64,000 nt of DNA from Symsagittifera roscoffensis (Eukaryota > Xenacoelomorpha > Acoela > Convolutidae): assembly GCF_963678635.1 (NCBI RefSeq), contig NC_087070.1, positions 50,629,989 to 50,693,988 on the forward strand. The letters run 5' to 3'. A model generated the notes under the pieces. It made no database searches. It saw nothing but the letters and a program-made list of their open reading frames with translations, and was not told the origin of the DNA. Shown one piece after another: positions 13,101 through 27,799 of this stretch. Every line of letters starts with the position of its first letter. Position 1 is the first letter of the stretch. Position numbers and translations under genes: made by a program.

Positions 13101-16100
13101 AACCGATAAGTCAATATGATAATTTGTTCACCGTGGCAAAAATCGCTTCAATTAGAAAATCCCTTGGTTTCACAAATGATTTAAAATCCCTTGGTGAACG
13201 AAATTATCAGGATATTAAAAAAAACTGGTTCTAAACAGTCTAGACGGTTTTCATCCAATCAAAAGCGAGAACGGATAACATGCCTACAAACAGCGACGGT
13301 TGAGGGCGGAAAGTCATGCGTGAAGACAACGACCAATAGGAAACGATCAATTTGCATAACGCGTAAATCAAAGAAATCCAAGGGACATTCAGTGTGCTCT
13401 ATATATTGTTCCCTTGGAAGACGGTTAAATTGGCCTACATCAAATAATTCACACAAAATGGATAGCGACTCTAATTGTTCTTTCCCAGTATTTGAAATTG
13501 AAAATGTTAGAATTGATTCCCAAACTAACTCTCCGAATATACTACAACCTCAGATCAACTCTCCGCTTAGATTAAATGAAAATCTATTGAGTAGCGATGA
13601 AATAACTGTCATTAACCCTGAAATTGTTGCAATTACTAAAAATACACGGGATTCAAAAATTAATACAGTACTTTCTATACCTTCGATATTTCCAGGCGAG
13701 CTTTTTCCTACCGTTAATCCGAATCAGCAAATTATGTCTATCATTCCCCGTGATTGCAAGGTTATCAAGAAATCCCAAGCGTTACCAGAACTATTTAATT
13801 TAGAATTTGTTGCCTCAAACATACCGGCGGATGTGAACTTAGTACGAGTAAAAGAAGCATTGGAGAAGAAGATTAACTTGAAAGAAGAACTCCTGAAGAT
13901 TGGGAAGTACTGGGCCCAATACGCAAACGATTTGTCATTACGGGACGATTGTGTGTGGTTGGATGGACGGCTGGTCATTCCTTTGCCATTACAAGTCCCA
14001 ATTGAGTCGCGGATACATTATTACCATCACGGTAAAAGAAACATGTACGAAGCAGCGCGTGACGTCTGGTATCCCTACATGTACCGCAGTTTGGCAGCAA
14101 AGGCCACGTACTGTCAGCAATGCACGGAAGCGGGTAAGAACCTAAAATCGTTATTACCCAAGGGAGACATGGGGAAGGTCCCTGAACCAAGGGAACCCAA
14201 TGAATGTATACAGTTGGATTTCTGGGGGCCAATAAATTACTTAAATGAGAGTAAGAAATATGTTTTGGTTGCTACGAACCGCTTCTCAAGGTGGCCATCA
14301 GCAATGGTTACTACCACTAACAAGTCAGATAAAGTCTTAAAATTCCTCGATAAATACATAACTCATCATTGAGTACCTCGGAAAATCCACGTTGATCAAG
14401 GATCATGTTTTACATCTAATAAATTTAAAAGCTTCTGTAACAACGAAGGCATCGAGCTAATGTACTCCCCAGTGAATGATCATCGAGGCACGGGGTCCGT
14501 TGAACGGACAATAGGAAGTTTGAAGAATTTTGTCCTAAAATATGCGACTGAAAAAGAGCATAAGTCTCTAGAATCTATGGTCGATAAAGCGCTAGGCGCC
14601 CTACGATTTTCCAAAAATGCAACTACTAAATTAACACCTTTTGAAGCTCACCACGGCCGGGAGGCCAACACCGTTTTACGAAATCTTACGAAAAAACCAA
14701 GTTTGAAAAATTTGAATTGGAAGAACGTCTTAAAACAAAAATGTTTGTGTTCAGACGAAAATGATCCTGAGATGAGTAAAATTGCATTCCCTCAGCACTC
14801 GAATTGGGAGGAGAGGTCCGATTTGACATACGCTCCAGCTTTACGAAGGCCCCCTATCACGCTTGATAGCGATCAGCAAATGGACACATGTCCAGGAGAG
14901 GTATCGGGAGTTGCCCCGAAAATCCAAGGGAGTGGAGACACTGGCCCTAACATCCAGGGGAGTGGAGGCGCACGCGACCTATATCAGCGTACCACCAGCA
15001 AGACCCTAAATCGGTATAAATTATTAAAATCCAATGTAATCTCTGAATCCGAACATACTATCAAGCTAAAAAACGGATCTGTTCTTAGGAAAAGTGCAGT
15101 GGCAGTAAAACCAAAACCCAACCTTCCCAAGAAACGGAAGCCGGCTACGCTCAAGGAGATGTTATCGAGCGCAAAGAAAGGGGCAGTCGGGAGCCCGAAA
15201 TCAAAGAGAGCAAAGGCCATGCAGAACGTACCATTAGCCACCTTCGAGTCCGACAGTTCGGATAGTCAAGATTACCAGCCATTAAATATTATCCCTGCAA
15301 GATTACCGATAGAAGTGTTAGCGAGACACGAAGCGATTGCGGCGGGACAAGGCCCAAGCGGCAGTACAGCAGTAGCAGAACGTGGAACGGGAGCAAAAGC
15401 AAAATCAAGAGTGATGAGAGCGAAGCGGGGAAAAGGGGGTCAAGAAAAACAAGTAAAGGGGAGCCAGGAACGTCCGGCGTTAGTTGCGAGAGAGTGCCTT
15501 GTGAATAGTAGCCAAGAAGAAGACGTTGAATCTGGCAGTCAAAGTGAAAGCTCGGGAACCAGAAGGAGTACTAGAAGAAGAAAGCCAGTAGATAAAATGG
15601 GAGGAGTCAGGATTGAAAATATCCAGGGGGCGGAACAAAAAGGAAAACATCCAGGGGGAGAAGGAAAATGAACCTTACTTTAAAACTCAGTCAAAAACTC
15701 ATTACCCAGGGAGAGGGATGGCCATAAGCCTAAAACTCAAGTTTGTTGTATCGTTTTAGTTGAGGCGGCAGGTTGAAGGTTTAGTTATCATATTAAATTT
15801 AAATTACTATGTATTTAAATTTTACATCCATACGAAAATATCAGGGGCTACAATATGTTCAGTTGTCAATCATCCTAGTTGCTATTCTTTATTTAGAATA
15901 CAGTCAATTGAGTATTTAACAGCCATCGTTTTATCAACCCTTGTTAACTCCTATCTTGTAATTGACAAGACTCCCAGCCAGTACCTAAAGCAGGAGCTCT
16001 AGCTGAAACAAGTAACACAACCTGGCCACAAAGGGCAGGTTGGCATGCAAAGTAGTCGCCGATTGGATGAAAAAGGGATGTAATCCTCGAGACGTTCAGG

Positions 16101-19100
16101 AGGTCATTGCCTAACTAGATCCAAGAATAAGCGAGGACAAGTAATCTAATGTAGTAAACGCTTCAAGGCCTTCCCAGCAAAAGTTTCTCGGACCTTCCCG
16201 ACAAAAGAGTTTCAAAACGTTTCTCTCCTAATGGCGTCTTGAGAACACTATCGCCTCCATCTACTTCGACGAAAGAGTCTGCGTCCACCAAGCCTCCATT
16301 GCAGCATTTCAACAACCCCCCTTGTGGAGCTCACCCTTCAAAAATTCATGAAGATTAAGCGTCCAAACCCGCGATGTTCCTTGTAACTCACAGTGCGGAG
16401 AAACTTCCTGGTAAATTCTGCCCTTTCCAAGTGTTTGGGCAACGCATTTACAAACCGCAAAGCCTTGTTGGCACTCGGCACGCTGTTTAACTTGATCAAA
16501 ACCTGAGACTATCCGTTTCCCCGAATAGGCTATCTTTTTTCACGAACAAACTCATCTCGCCTCTCACTTAGCAACCTTACCCTCAAAGCAATCCTTTACT
16601 CACTGACCGACGACATAATTCACTTCCTTTATTTTACTACAATCAGCAAGCGCAACTTTTCGAAGAACTCGGCATGGAACTTTTTTATCTCTACTTGCAG
16701 ACCGCCTGTTGCGCAGGACACTCTGGAACAAGAAAAAAATCTTTCACAACAGCCCATTGGAACCACCAACCGAAAAATACAAGTATTTACAAGCAGAACG
16801 TTAACCTTCGTGCTCCATCACCAACTCCACGCTCGATTAAATTTAACCCATATAAGTTTTTTAATTTTGGCATACTAGTCAGAACAAACGCCCATATCTC
16901 TTATACTTGATTGAGAATTAACCAAAAGTGTACTTTCTTATTATTTGCGTTATTGAAATTTATCAAAGCTTCCACGTATTGGAGGTCAACCTGAGATTCA
17001 CAGATAGATTATGATAGCAACCATGGAACTCAAACGGATTTGTATGTTAGAACGCATTCACAAAATTATACCGCATCCTTACGCATAATGTAAATTACTT
17101 TGCCTAAACAATAACAACAAAAAAGGGCACATAAATCAAAGTACTTGACTAAGAATTGATTGACTGAAGTTGGCCAAACAATCAGGGATACAATAGATAG
17201 AGAACCTCACGGGATTATCAATGATCAGATGAATATTTTCTGGTCGCACTATAGGTCGCTAGAGTTTGCGTCCAGCTTGACCTCGAGACATGCAAGCATA
17301 CAAATAACGAAACCATTAACAAAATTATAAAATTTCTCAAAATGAAATACTCGCATTCAACTGTTATCTAGATCTGTACTTCCCTCATGGCCGAGAATTT
17401 TGTCCTACTCACCAAAGAATAGGGTTCGATCCACGCGAGAAACCTTTTTACTCACACCAGGAAAACAAGCACGAAAAACTAAAAATATCACAAAAAAATC
17501 TACCCCAGGAAAAATGCTCAGGGCTCGCCCCCATATCCTAGCGGACACAGGTTTCAGTTCAAGTCCGAAGAATGAAAGTTTTAGTTTTCTCAAAAGTCGC
17601 CGAGTATCAGGAACCTGAGGTTACTTTTGTTAAAACTCCTCAAAAACTCTTTTATATGTAAAAGACCCTGAAAAAGCCCTGATTGGATGAAAAACATCAC
17701 CACTATATTACGGAGCAAATATATACACTGTAGCTGTAGGACAGATTAGTGATTCAACTTGCAGCAAACAGAACGTTATTAGGTTAGAAAATACGGCATT
17801 TGACGATGAAAACAGAAAGAGCATGAAGCCAAGCCACCTACTATTTCTTCCAAAGAGGCAAAACTTTAATGAAGTCATCCGTTGAAATTATACATGTCAT
17901 CTCTGACTTTTGTAATTCAGATTGAAATGAAACTAACGTGAAATGAGAGGACGTATGCAGTGACTCCCTCTGGAATGGCATTGCCCATCAGAAGGTATGC
18001 TTGTAGTCCCATATGCAGGAAGTAGTTGCACAACAACACCGCGTGCTCCTCCTCATCGCCAGCCATCATCGCCATAAATTGCTAAACAGTCAAAAAATTG
18101 CAAACTGAATCAGATTAAACACAGAAGCATAATGTACATCGCTTTACAGGAGAGAAAATCACTAATCAATCACAAAAACATTTTGACGGCAGATTTTCAA
18201 ACAAAAACATCTGACATCTACCGGAATCAATTCGCGTGTGTAAAAAAACTAATTGGTGTAATGAACAGTGAACAAGGCACAACAAGCTCATGAAAATTTT
18301 GCAAACTCAACCAACAATAATCTAATTCATTGAAAGTCACACGACTAAGTAATTTACTATCCAATTAGAATATTTTGTTGAGCGGACCTGGATTCCGTCT
18401 CTTAAGGAACTTTAGAGAACTGTCTCGAGCTTTACATACACATTGCAATGCACATAAAACAAATAAAACAAGGATTGCAAATAAAACAAGGACATCCGGT
18501 TACTGTGCAAGTAGCACAGAATGTTCCGACCACCGTCTTAGAAAAATACACAATTTTTTTCTCAAATTGGTGTCGTTTTTTCTATATGTTGTGATAAAAA
18601 AAATCTGAACGAAATCATAGAACTTAGGCATATTTGAGAGTCATAGTAAAATAGGTCAATTGGAAAACACTTTTTGAATAAAGGGATTCAATCTTTTTGC
18701 TCCCAAAACTGCGCTAAAAAACTACCTTTACTGCGCTAAAAAACTCCAAAAACGACCTTTACTTGAGTAAAACTAAGTTTTCACGGCTTAAATAAGCTCT
18801 TGCAATTACTAACTGCCTACTAACCAAAATTTTCTTGACCCTGAAATTTTTTTTTAAATTTTGTGTCGTTCGAATCACGACTGAAAGGGCTTTAATGTGA
18901 TATATATTCAACCTTCGAATTTCCAAAAAAAAACTTGTGATTGATGTTTTTCAAATAAATTTAACGCAAAATTCCAAAAAAAAATTGTTTTATGCAACCA
19001 TGGCGCTAAAAAATTTGAAAAATAATGTGATGAAATTAAATTTTCAGGACTTGAATAAAAGTTTTACGGCCTAGCCTTCTTCTAGTTAATCTATATCTGA

Positions 19101-22100
19101 TTTTGCGTGGAAAAGAAAACAAACCTGAAGAAAAAGATCCTCTACAAAAAATTTTCAAAACATTTTGTTCTGACTAGTATGCCAAAGTTAAAATAATCGG
19201 AACAATGATTTCCAAGATGATGACAACCAACTGTCAATGGGAAGTTGAAAATTTTCAGCGAAATGAAAGTGGAAAGAAGACTAGACGAAATAGCAAAGTT
19301 ATACCTCATATACATCAGCATGAGAACTAAACTCTCAAAACACAGCCAACAGACAATTGGAAAACAGTCATGAAAACAAGGAAACAAAAAATACTGTCTT
19401 GTTTTTTAAGAAACAATCTCAACTTCGAGTTTCAAAGAATATATGGCCTTAAAGCTCTTTGACTTTCAAAAATGATTTATGATTGACACTTTGTTCTAAA
19501 ATTACGGCTGTAGAATTTGTCTTCCTTCCAACAAAGCAAATGAAGTTACTTTACAAAGAAGCAAAAAAAAAACAAATTGCGAAAAATCAAAATTTAGCGT
19601 GAACAAGTTCCAATACTTTTTCCTGATTAAAAAAATCAAAAACAAAGATGACGGGTTCTGTGCTGTGCACAGAACCGAAAGCACAGAATGGTCCAGCCAA
19701 ATTCATAAATAATCTACAAAGCGCGGTACGCGGTGTGATGATAAAACTGTAAAAACGCCTGAAAAAGTGAATTAAGCAGAATCGACATCACTGGTCCCAA
19801 AAAATGAAAAGCAAATAAAAAAATGGAAAAAAAACTTTTCGAATTCTGTTTTTCACAATAATTTTGAGATATAGTTAGAAAATTTTTATGCCTAGGTAGC
19901 GCTAAATGAAGCTAAAATTTTGCCTAGGAAGCGCTAAAGAGTTTTCGTTTCAGTAAAATAAAGTTTTCCTAGCTTAAAATTTTCTGATAATGAACAGGTT
20001 TTTTCTCAACACTGGGAAAACCGTTTGAAATTTTTTTAATGTCGTTCGAATCACGCATGAAAAGGCTTTAATATGATACACCACTCAACCCATTCCAATG
20101 GTTATTTGTGGTAGTTGCTTTTGCGTGGAAGATAAAGAAACAATCTAAAACACCCGGATCCAAAGTTCCTCCCCATTTTCGATGGTCGGAACAATAAATC
20201 ACCAAGTCCTATATAAGAGTATTCACTACGTTCAGAACTCTTTAAAACTTTGCATAAACTAGTTCAACACAGAGGCGAAGCTGCGCTTCGCGAACACTAG
20301 CGAGAACTCGACAAAAAGCAGCTCTTTAAAATGAAATAAAAAAATTCGAAATAAGTCTCGAATCAGTAAAATACAGCTACGTGTCGAATTCGATCCTGCG
20401 ACCTAGAGATTATGAGTCTCACGCACTAACCACTCAACCACGTACGATTAACATTTCACAAAAACTAGCCACAATTAAGCAGAAAACAGATGCAATGAAA
20501 TTTTCAACGCTACAGATCGTGATTATAGCAAAAATGCCGCCAAATGAGCATTTCTATTTGCGAGTTAGGTTAGAAAAAAAGAATACCAATAGTGTAAACA
20601 ACACTTGCTAAATGTAAGTGTAAAGATTCTCTTAAATAAAAAACAACTGGGCGACCGGAGTAGATCTCTCGACCAACTCCCTGATAGCAATAGATTCTTG
20701 AAAAATTATCAAATCATTTCACAATAAAGCCAAGCTAAGTACACAACCTTCAATTTCAATTCAGGCAACAATGCATTTTCATTAATAACGTAATGAAGGC
20801 TGTTTCAAAAGGGCGAAAAATAAATTGAACATGGAAATGTGCTAATTGAGATGAGAAAAAGTAGACTCATTGTATCACACAAGCTCCTCCTGTGTAAACT
20901 TGAAGATACTATGATAATGAGAGATTGCTTCTTACATCACAAGTACTCCAGATGTCACACACTCCTGGGAAGGCAAGGTTGTCCGAAACGAAGGGGATGT
21001 TGGCCACGAACCGCGCCACGCGCTCCTGAAACACGGGATTTGAAAGGAATCAATAATTTGACAACGATATATAAACTTCTAAACGAACTATTTCTCGAAG
21101 ATTTAAATTAGAATCTAATTAAAAATCTAATTAGAATCTTTTATAAAAGGCATAAGAACCTTATATAACAACCTCTACAACACGTTTTGATGCTCTGATT
21201 TAGCATTCCTTGCCACCTACAACTATTTTTAGCTGAAAAAAATTGTTCCCTTACTGTTTCGTCCAAATCGCCCATTGGCTTTGCCACATCTTCAGGGGGA
21301 GCCAGTTTATTCACATATCTGGAGGCAAACACCGACTGCCCTTGAATGTCGACAACTATACATACAAAAGACCTCTTGGGGAACGCCTTCGAGAGAGCAC
21401 TCTGCCATTCTTGTGCGTAGCGGATCAACTCCCGATCTTCTCTTGATTCGAACTGAAAAGAGTCATCATTAAACATTATGTCAACTTGCTTTTAAATTCT
21501 AAGCGCGCAGAGAAATCAGATATTCTATAAGTCATGATTCCGACTATTTTTATGGCAGAAAGAAAGAATGCGATGCGCGAAAACCTAAACCAATCAATAG
21601 TACAACAATAACTGGTTTCCACGTTTAATTTTTTCATTCAGATTTTCAAAAACTGCATTCTGATTGGCTAACATGCGTTCTGACAATATTTTTTGACAAT
21701 ATAGTCTTTAGAGTTTTATAGGAAAGTGCGGAAACTGCATTCTGATAGGCTTTTCGGTCGGGTGGTTTAAATCTTTTTCCTCCTCAGGGATTCAAAGTTT
21801 TGAATCCATTTTGGATCTACTTGACAATCCCCCCATGCAGTGTTGTCCATTTAAAAACCAATTTAAACCAATTTAAATTTTCATTTCAATTTCAATTTAT
21901 TTAAATCTGAAATTATGAGCCCACTCAAATTAAATGAAAAATTTTGATTTAAATCGAGCAACTTAAATTGAAAAAAAAAAATAAATTGCTCCGGTGATAT
22001 TCGATCCGACGCCAGAGTACACTCACGATAATTAATTTCACATTTCACAGTTCCGCGGAAAAAACAAACAATCTAAATTTTCACAAATTTGATGAAGTTT

Positions 22101-25100
22101 TGTAGCAAATAGATATGCTCAAAAAAATTGCTTTGGAATTCTTTCCACAAAATTGCGAAAAGTCCTCGAAATTGACAGAAAAACTGCTAAAAAACAGACT
22201 AAAGAAAAATTTAAATTCAAAAGAAAACTTAAAATAGCTTCGTAAAAATTTAAATTGATGCCAACAATTGTTTTAATTTTCTTAAACAATTTTAATTTCA
22301 ATTTTTTTTTAATGGACATCACTGCCGGTGTCCTACAATTTAACACCGTACATTTTAAAACTTAGTCATTTCACTACTAAACAATTTAAATCGACAACAA
22401 TATAACTCCTATTTTCCAGTTTAACACAGTACATTTTAACACCTAGTCATTTCACTATTAAAATTAATGCTTTATGAATTTCTTATCTTAACTCTTATCA
22501 CACCAAAGTTAATCTTGCAATTAACACACGCACCATAATGAAAAACTTGGTTTATCTTAGTTATACATGCTAAAAGGAGTCTTCCCAATTTACTTAAGAC
22601 TCTTATCTACAGGTTTGTAATTTATTTTCAATTAGACTTTTCGCTAAACCTTTATGATTACTAAAAAAGCTGCTTGTGCTAATTCAAAACAATTTGCCGT
22701 AAAAATTCTGACAAAAATTAAATTCTGACAGTCACTTTATACTTTACTCAAGTGATAAACAAACGCAAACACAATAAACACATTATGATTGAGTCTTCTT
22801 TCGAGTTCACAGTTTCATCTAAAAACAAGCCAATTCTTATAGCGTCCGGCCATGAATTTTATTTCAAGCGAAAAAATAAGTTTACAGAAAACTGGATTCG
22901 CTCAAAATATCAAACACATAATTGTCAAGCAACTGCCATTACTGAAAATAACGAATTAATCGAGACGCGTGGAGAGCATAACCACGACATTTCAGCGGGA
23001 AAATCGGAGGCCCGAAATGTCAAAGCATATAAAAGATCTCAGCGAGAGATTTACCCCGACTGTTGCAGTTGCCAGTGCGGTTTTGCCAATTACCAAGGAT
23101 TTGGCTACTCAGTTTGCTCTCCCAAGTAAAGACAAACTGATCCGAACGGCTGCTCGCACTCGTAAGCAGCTAGATGTAAATATGCCGCCCATCCCCGTTG
23201 CGCGAAATTTCGAGATCCCTGAAATTTTTGAAAATTTTATCCGGTATGACAGTGGATCAAATGATCATGAGCTAATCAATATGTGCGGCGACCCCGAAAT
23301 GCTGAGAGTTCTGGAGAAGTCATCTTTCTGGTTAGCCGATGGAACTTTCAAAATTACTCCAAAAATGTTCTATCAGCTTTATTCAATTCATGTTAGTGTA
23401 TCTGACATTGCGCCAGCTTGCATTTACGCTTTCCTCCCTAACAAAACCGAAAAAACCTACAATCGCTTCCTGCAGGCGTTAATTGATTTAGCACCCAACT
23501 GCCGGCCTGAAAAAATTTTGTTAGATTTTGAGCAAGCTGCTCTTCAGTCCTTCCAAAAAACATTCCCCGAAGCACATTTATCGGGTTGTTTTTTCATCTC
23601 TCCCAGAGTTACATGAGAAAAATTAATGAATTGGGTCTGAAAGTGACCTACGAAACGAATTAAAAATGCTGCCATCCCTTGCATTTGAAAAAAAAGAAAA
23701 GATCGGCGATTCCTATGACATGATTGTTCAAGAAATTCAAAATGTATGCGACAGAAATTGCTTAGAACCCGAGAAAATAGAGAAAATTGACGAGTTGTGT
23801 CTGTACTTCGGCTCTACTTATATAAAAAGCTTGGTGCCAAACCGTGAAGTTTCATTCCCACCCTCCCTTTGGAACCAGCGAGATGCGGCCGTGATGGGGA
23901 TTGCTCGAACAACAAATGCTGTCGAGGGATGGCATTTCGGGATTCAATCATATTTCAGTGGAGCCCACCCAAATATGTGGAAAGTAGTGGGTAGCCTGCA
24001 AAAAGACGCTTCCGTACAAAAACTCAACTTTTTTGATGCATCGAGTGGCCATAAGTTCACAAAAAAGAAAAAGTATCGAGTATTAAATGAAAGAGTACAA
24101 AACATAATGTCCGTTTACGAAGACAAAACTGATCTGTACTTTTTCAGAGCGTTATCTAGTTTGTGCTAAACCATTGTAAATTTCATTTCATTTTTGTTTA
24201 TTCTTTCGTATTATTGAAATTCAAATTTTAAAAGCTACTGAAATTTATGTCAGCTTTTTTTGAACATAGGCGCTACGCGCAATACACCGAAGGCATAGAA
24301 ACTGAAGCAAAAACCAAACAACTTGAACAACTAATAATTGAAGAATAACAGTTCTAGAACAAAAAATCTTACTAATACATGTATACACCAAAATTTTGCT
24401 ATATTGACAAAGAGCCTGAAATATTGACAAAGGACCTGAAATAACAATCGTAGAACTAAATGTCGTACTTACGCATTGTAGATCATTTTCTATAGCTATA
24501 ATAAAATACAAAAGATTGTGTTTGTATGTGTAGCAAAACGCCTCCTGTCGTTTCAATCGGCCAATCGTATAAATTGGCATGTAGACTCATATGGGTCTCC
24601 GGAATAACTAAAAATCGTACTTACACATATACTTACAAGAAAGAGCTAAAATGAAAAAAAACTATTAGTCTTATTATATTGAGAAATTGTGAAGCAGTCT
24701 CAGAATTGACAGTATGTAGCAGTAAAAAAATCCGAAAAACAAATCCAAAAAACAAAAAAAAATACTTGCAAAGACATGACACAGATCTGAAAAATGTACC
24801 AATGTTGGTATTCATGAACAAAACTTCAATCAGGTAAAGATATCAGTTAAGTATTCCACGAAATCAAGTTCAAATTCAACCTTCAAAAACCGGCAAGTAA
24901 TAAAAATGACATAAAACTTCAACGTTCAGCGTCAAACTGATTACGGAACGTCAAATTTAAACGGACGCCATTCCATTTCTCAAACGATCCATCGGGTGCA
25001 GTGGATCCTCTCAAGATGCTGTGCTTCCAGTCTTTCTGGCAAGCTCCGAGCATGGTAAAAACGCTACCATGTGGCAACAAAACAGAAACTTCAGAGCGCG

Positions 25101-27768
25101 TGGTTCCGTTTCTTTTCATTGCAAAGCGTCGGGTGGCTCCAAGGGATACGCTGGCAATGGTTGGATAATCAGGAATACCACGTTCGTTGTCAGCGTGAAA
25201 TCCAACTCCCTAAAAATACTGATAGGCAAAGTACATTTTCTATGTTATCTAATTGTTATGACGGTATTTTGTGATATTACCTCTTCGAGGGAACAATAAA
25301 TGTTGATGAGGACACTGTTGAAGGAAACTTTGAGTTCTTTCTCCAACAAGGTCTTTAACAACAACAACTGTGGTGACCAAGAGTTGTTGGGCGGGTGGCG
25401 AACGCTTCCATATGAGTATGGAACCTCTGAAATCCACTTGACAGAGCGCCCGTTGACATGTGTCCAAGATTCCTGTTTGTATGATTTGTAAAGCTCTGCA
25501 AAGAGGGAATCAGCTATGCTCAAAACAGATTTATTGCAAACGTCAAGGGAAATTTGAGAGACGCCAAACACTGAAGATGAGCTGATAGTAAACGGCTGCA
25601 AAAATAAAAATATGACATTTAAGTGCTCAGTGGAATACAACAGAAAAAAAAATAGAATAGACAAAAAGTATTTACCACGGCAGATGTCAAAAGAGTTAAG
25701 GATACTCTCTCACAAATTAATTTCGCCAAATTCAGGCAGCCCATTTGCGACAAATGAACACCATCGGTAGATAAATGTGTGTAGCGCAATAGTCCAACGG
25801 GAATAAATGACCAATCTGAAGACTTGATGGCTGTATCCAACGCGCGGATTTCACGGTAAAAGTCCTTGCGAACAATTGGACTAAAAATACAATGTAGTTA
25901 TTTTTTCTCTAAACTTCATTAAAAAAACAGCAAAACCGATACCTGATGAACAATGTACATTATTATTATTACTGAATTAGTCATTTTATGAAAATGTTAC
26001 CAAAGGAGCAGGACTTCAAAGCCAGCATCGCGAAGAGGAGAAGCAAGTGACATAATCAACATAGCAAGTGTGGCCTTTGCCAAGCTCGCGAGAGAAGCAT
26101 CGGTATGGGCAATGCTTGGTTGTAACACAATATCTTGTTGGCGGGGACACATGTCGTTTGCACCAACAGCAAGAATAACGCGAGCTGGTTTCAAGGCTTT
26201 TATCTCCTTGACATGAGTGTCATTGATGGTACTGACTTTCAGTCCAGATTTCACTATTACCGACGTATCGGAAAGTCTGATAAGGTATTCGTTAAATCCT
26301 TTTAACATAGAATCGCCAAACAAAACAGTGGACGTCATTTCTGAAAAAAAAATTATATCACCATCATTGTGTTATAGAAACCATTACAATAAATTTGAAC
26401 TACGGAAAAAAGTACATTGCAAAAATATATTTGTGAAAACCAATATAAATAATAACATCGCTCTGCTCAGACGTGGGCTATGATAACGAACATTCGCTCA
26501 GAAATAAATGCAACAATATTACAGTAATTAAAAATTTGTCAGCGTTTATAAAATAATCAGTCTTGTTAAAAATTAATAAAAAAGGGCGCTTAACACGTAC
26601 TTGGCTTGAGTCCACGCTCCAACAAATTCTTTTTTGAGAAATACAAAAGCAAATTTGAAAATTAATTACCGGACAGATATAACTATAGATAAATCTTTAA
26701 AATAAAAAATTTAAAATCATTTTTGATGTAGCTGCAACCCAAAAGCAAGTGGACAAATCTCGTTGGCAGCGTTCCCTGTAAATCGTTGTACGCTAATTGG
26801 TGATATACAGATCTTTCTGAAAATATCCTAAACAGAACAATAAATTGAAAATCATTTTTTGCTTTTAACTACATAGCTAAGAAGTAAAACATCAAATTTC
26901 ACAATCAAACAACAAAGACGCTAACTAAATAAATAAATAAATGAACGAACAAACCAACAAATGAACGAACAAACCAAAAATAAATAAACATAAATCAATA
27001 AATGAATAAATAAATACATACATGAATAATAAATAAAAGCAAAACTAAATGAAAGAAAATAATTAAATAAATATAGCAATAAATATCAACGAATAAACAA
27101 AACACACCTGATAAATAAATAAACAATAAAAAAATAAATCAATACATAAATAAATAAATACATACATAAATAAATAAATAAATAAATAAATAAACGCAAA
27201 ACTGAAATGTACAAATAATTAAATTAACATGAAAAAATATATATCTCATGAACAAATAACCAAACAAACAGACCCATAACATAAATAAATGAAAGTAAAT
27301 GAATTAAATAAATACACATACATAAATAATAAAAGCAAAACTAAATGAAAGAAAGAATAATTAAATAAATATAGAAATAAATATCAACAAATAAACAAAA
27401 CACACCGGATAAATAAATAAGCAATAAAAAAATAAATCAATACATAAATAAATAAATAAATACATATATGAATACATAAATAAATAAATATATAAATAAA
27501 AAAAGCAAAAGTGAAATGTACAAATAATTAAATCGACATGAAAAAATATATATGAACAAATAACCAAACAAACAGACCCATAATATGAATAAATGAAAAT
27601 AAATAAATGAAATAAATACACATACATAAATAATAAAAGCAAAACTAAATGAAAGAAAGAATAATTAAATAAATATAGAAATAAATATCAACAAATAAAC
27701 AAAACACACCTGATAAATAAATAAGCAATAAAAAAATAAATCAATACATAAATAAATAAATAAATACA

Positions 27769-27799
<31 letters not shown>

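Larger units (their letters stand above)
9880..15946 (+). mobile_element. Ty3/gypsy-type LTR retrotransposon, antisense in a CC2D2A-like intron
   Basis: A complete element by structure: 5' LTR, primer-binding site, gag with zinc knuckles, aspartic protease, reverse transcriptase, RNase H, integrase, then 3' LTR. The order with integrase last identifies Ty3/gypsy. AACTC (or ACTC) precedes the 5' LTR and follows the 3' LTR, as expected of a 4-5 bp target-site duplication. The reading frame is broken at 10476-10478 (TAG), near 10770 (frame change), near 11350 (frame change), around 13200 (frame change) and at 14370-14372 (TGA), so this copy probably cannot move on its own. No envelope-like frame is seen. 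It runs antisense to the host gene. Confidence 0.95.

Noticed and set aside
13191..13234. Programmed frameshift between RNase H and integrase
   Set aside because: No clear slippery site in the right register was found, and gypsy elements normally read these domains in one frame; damage is simpler.
19622..19690. Palindromic 'ggttctgtgctgtgcacagaacc' as a regulatory site
   Set aside because: It matches degraded family-E hairpin motifs seen elsewhere and is far from any exon.
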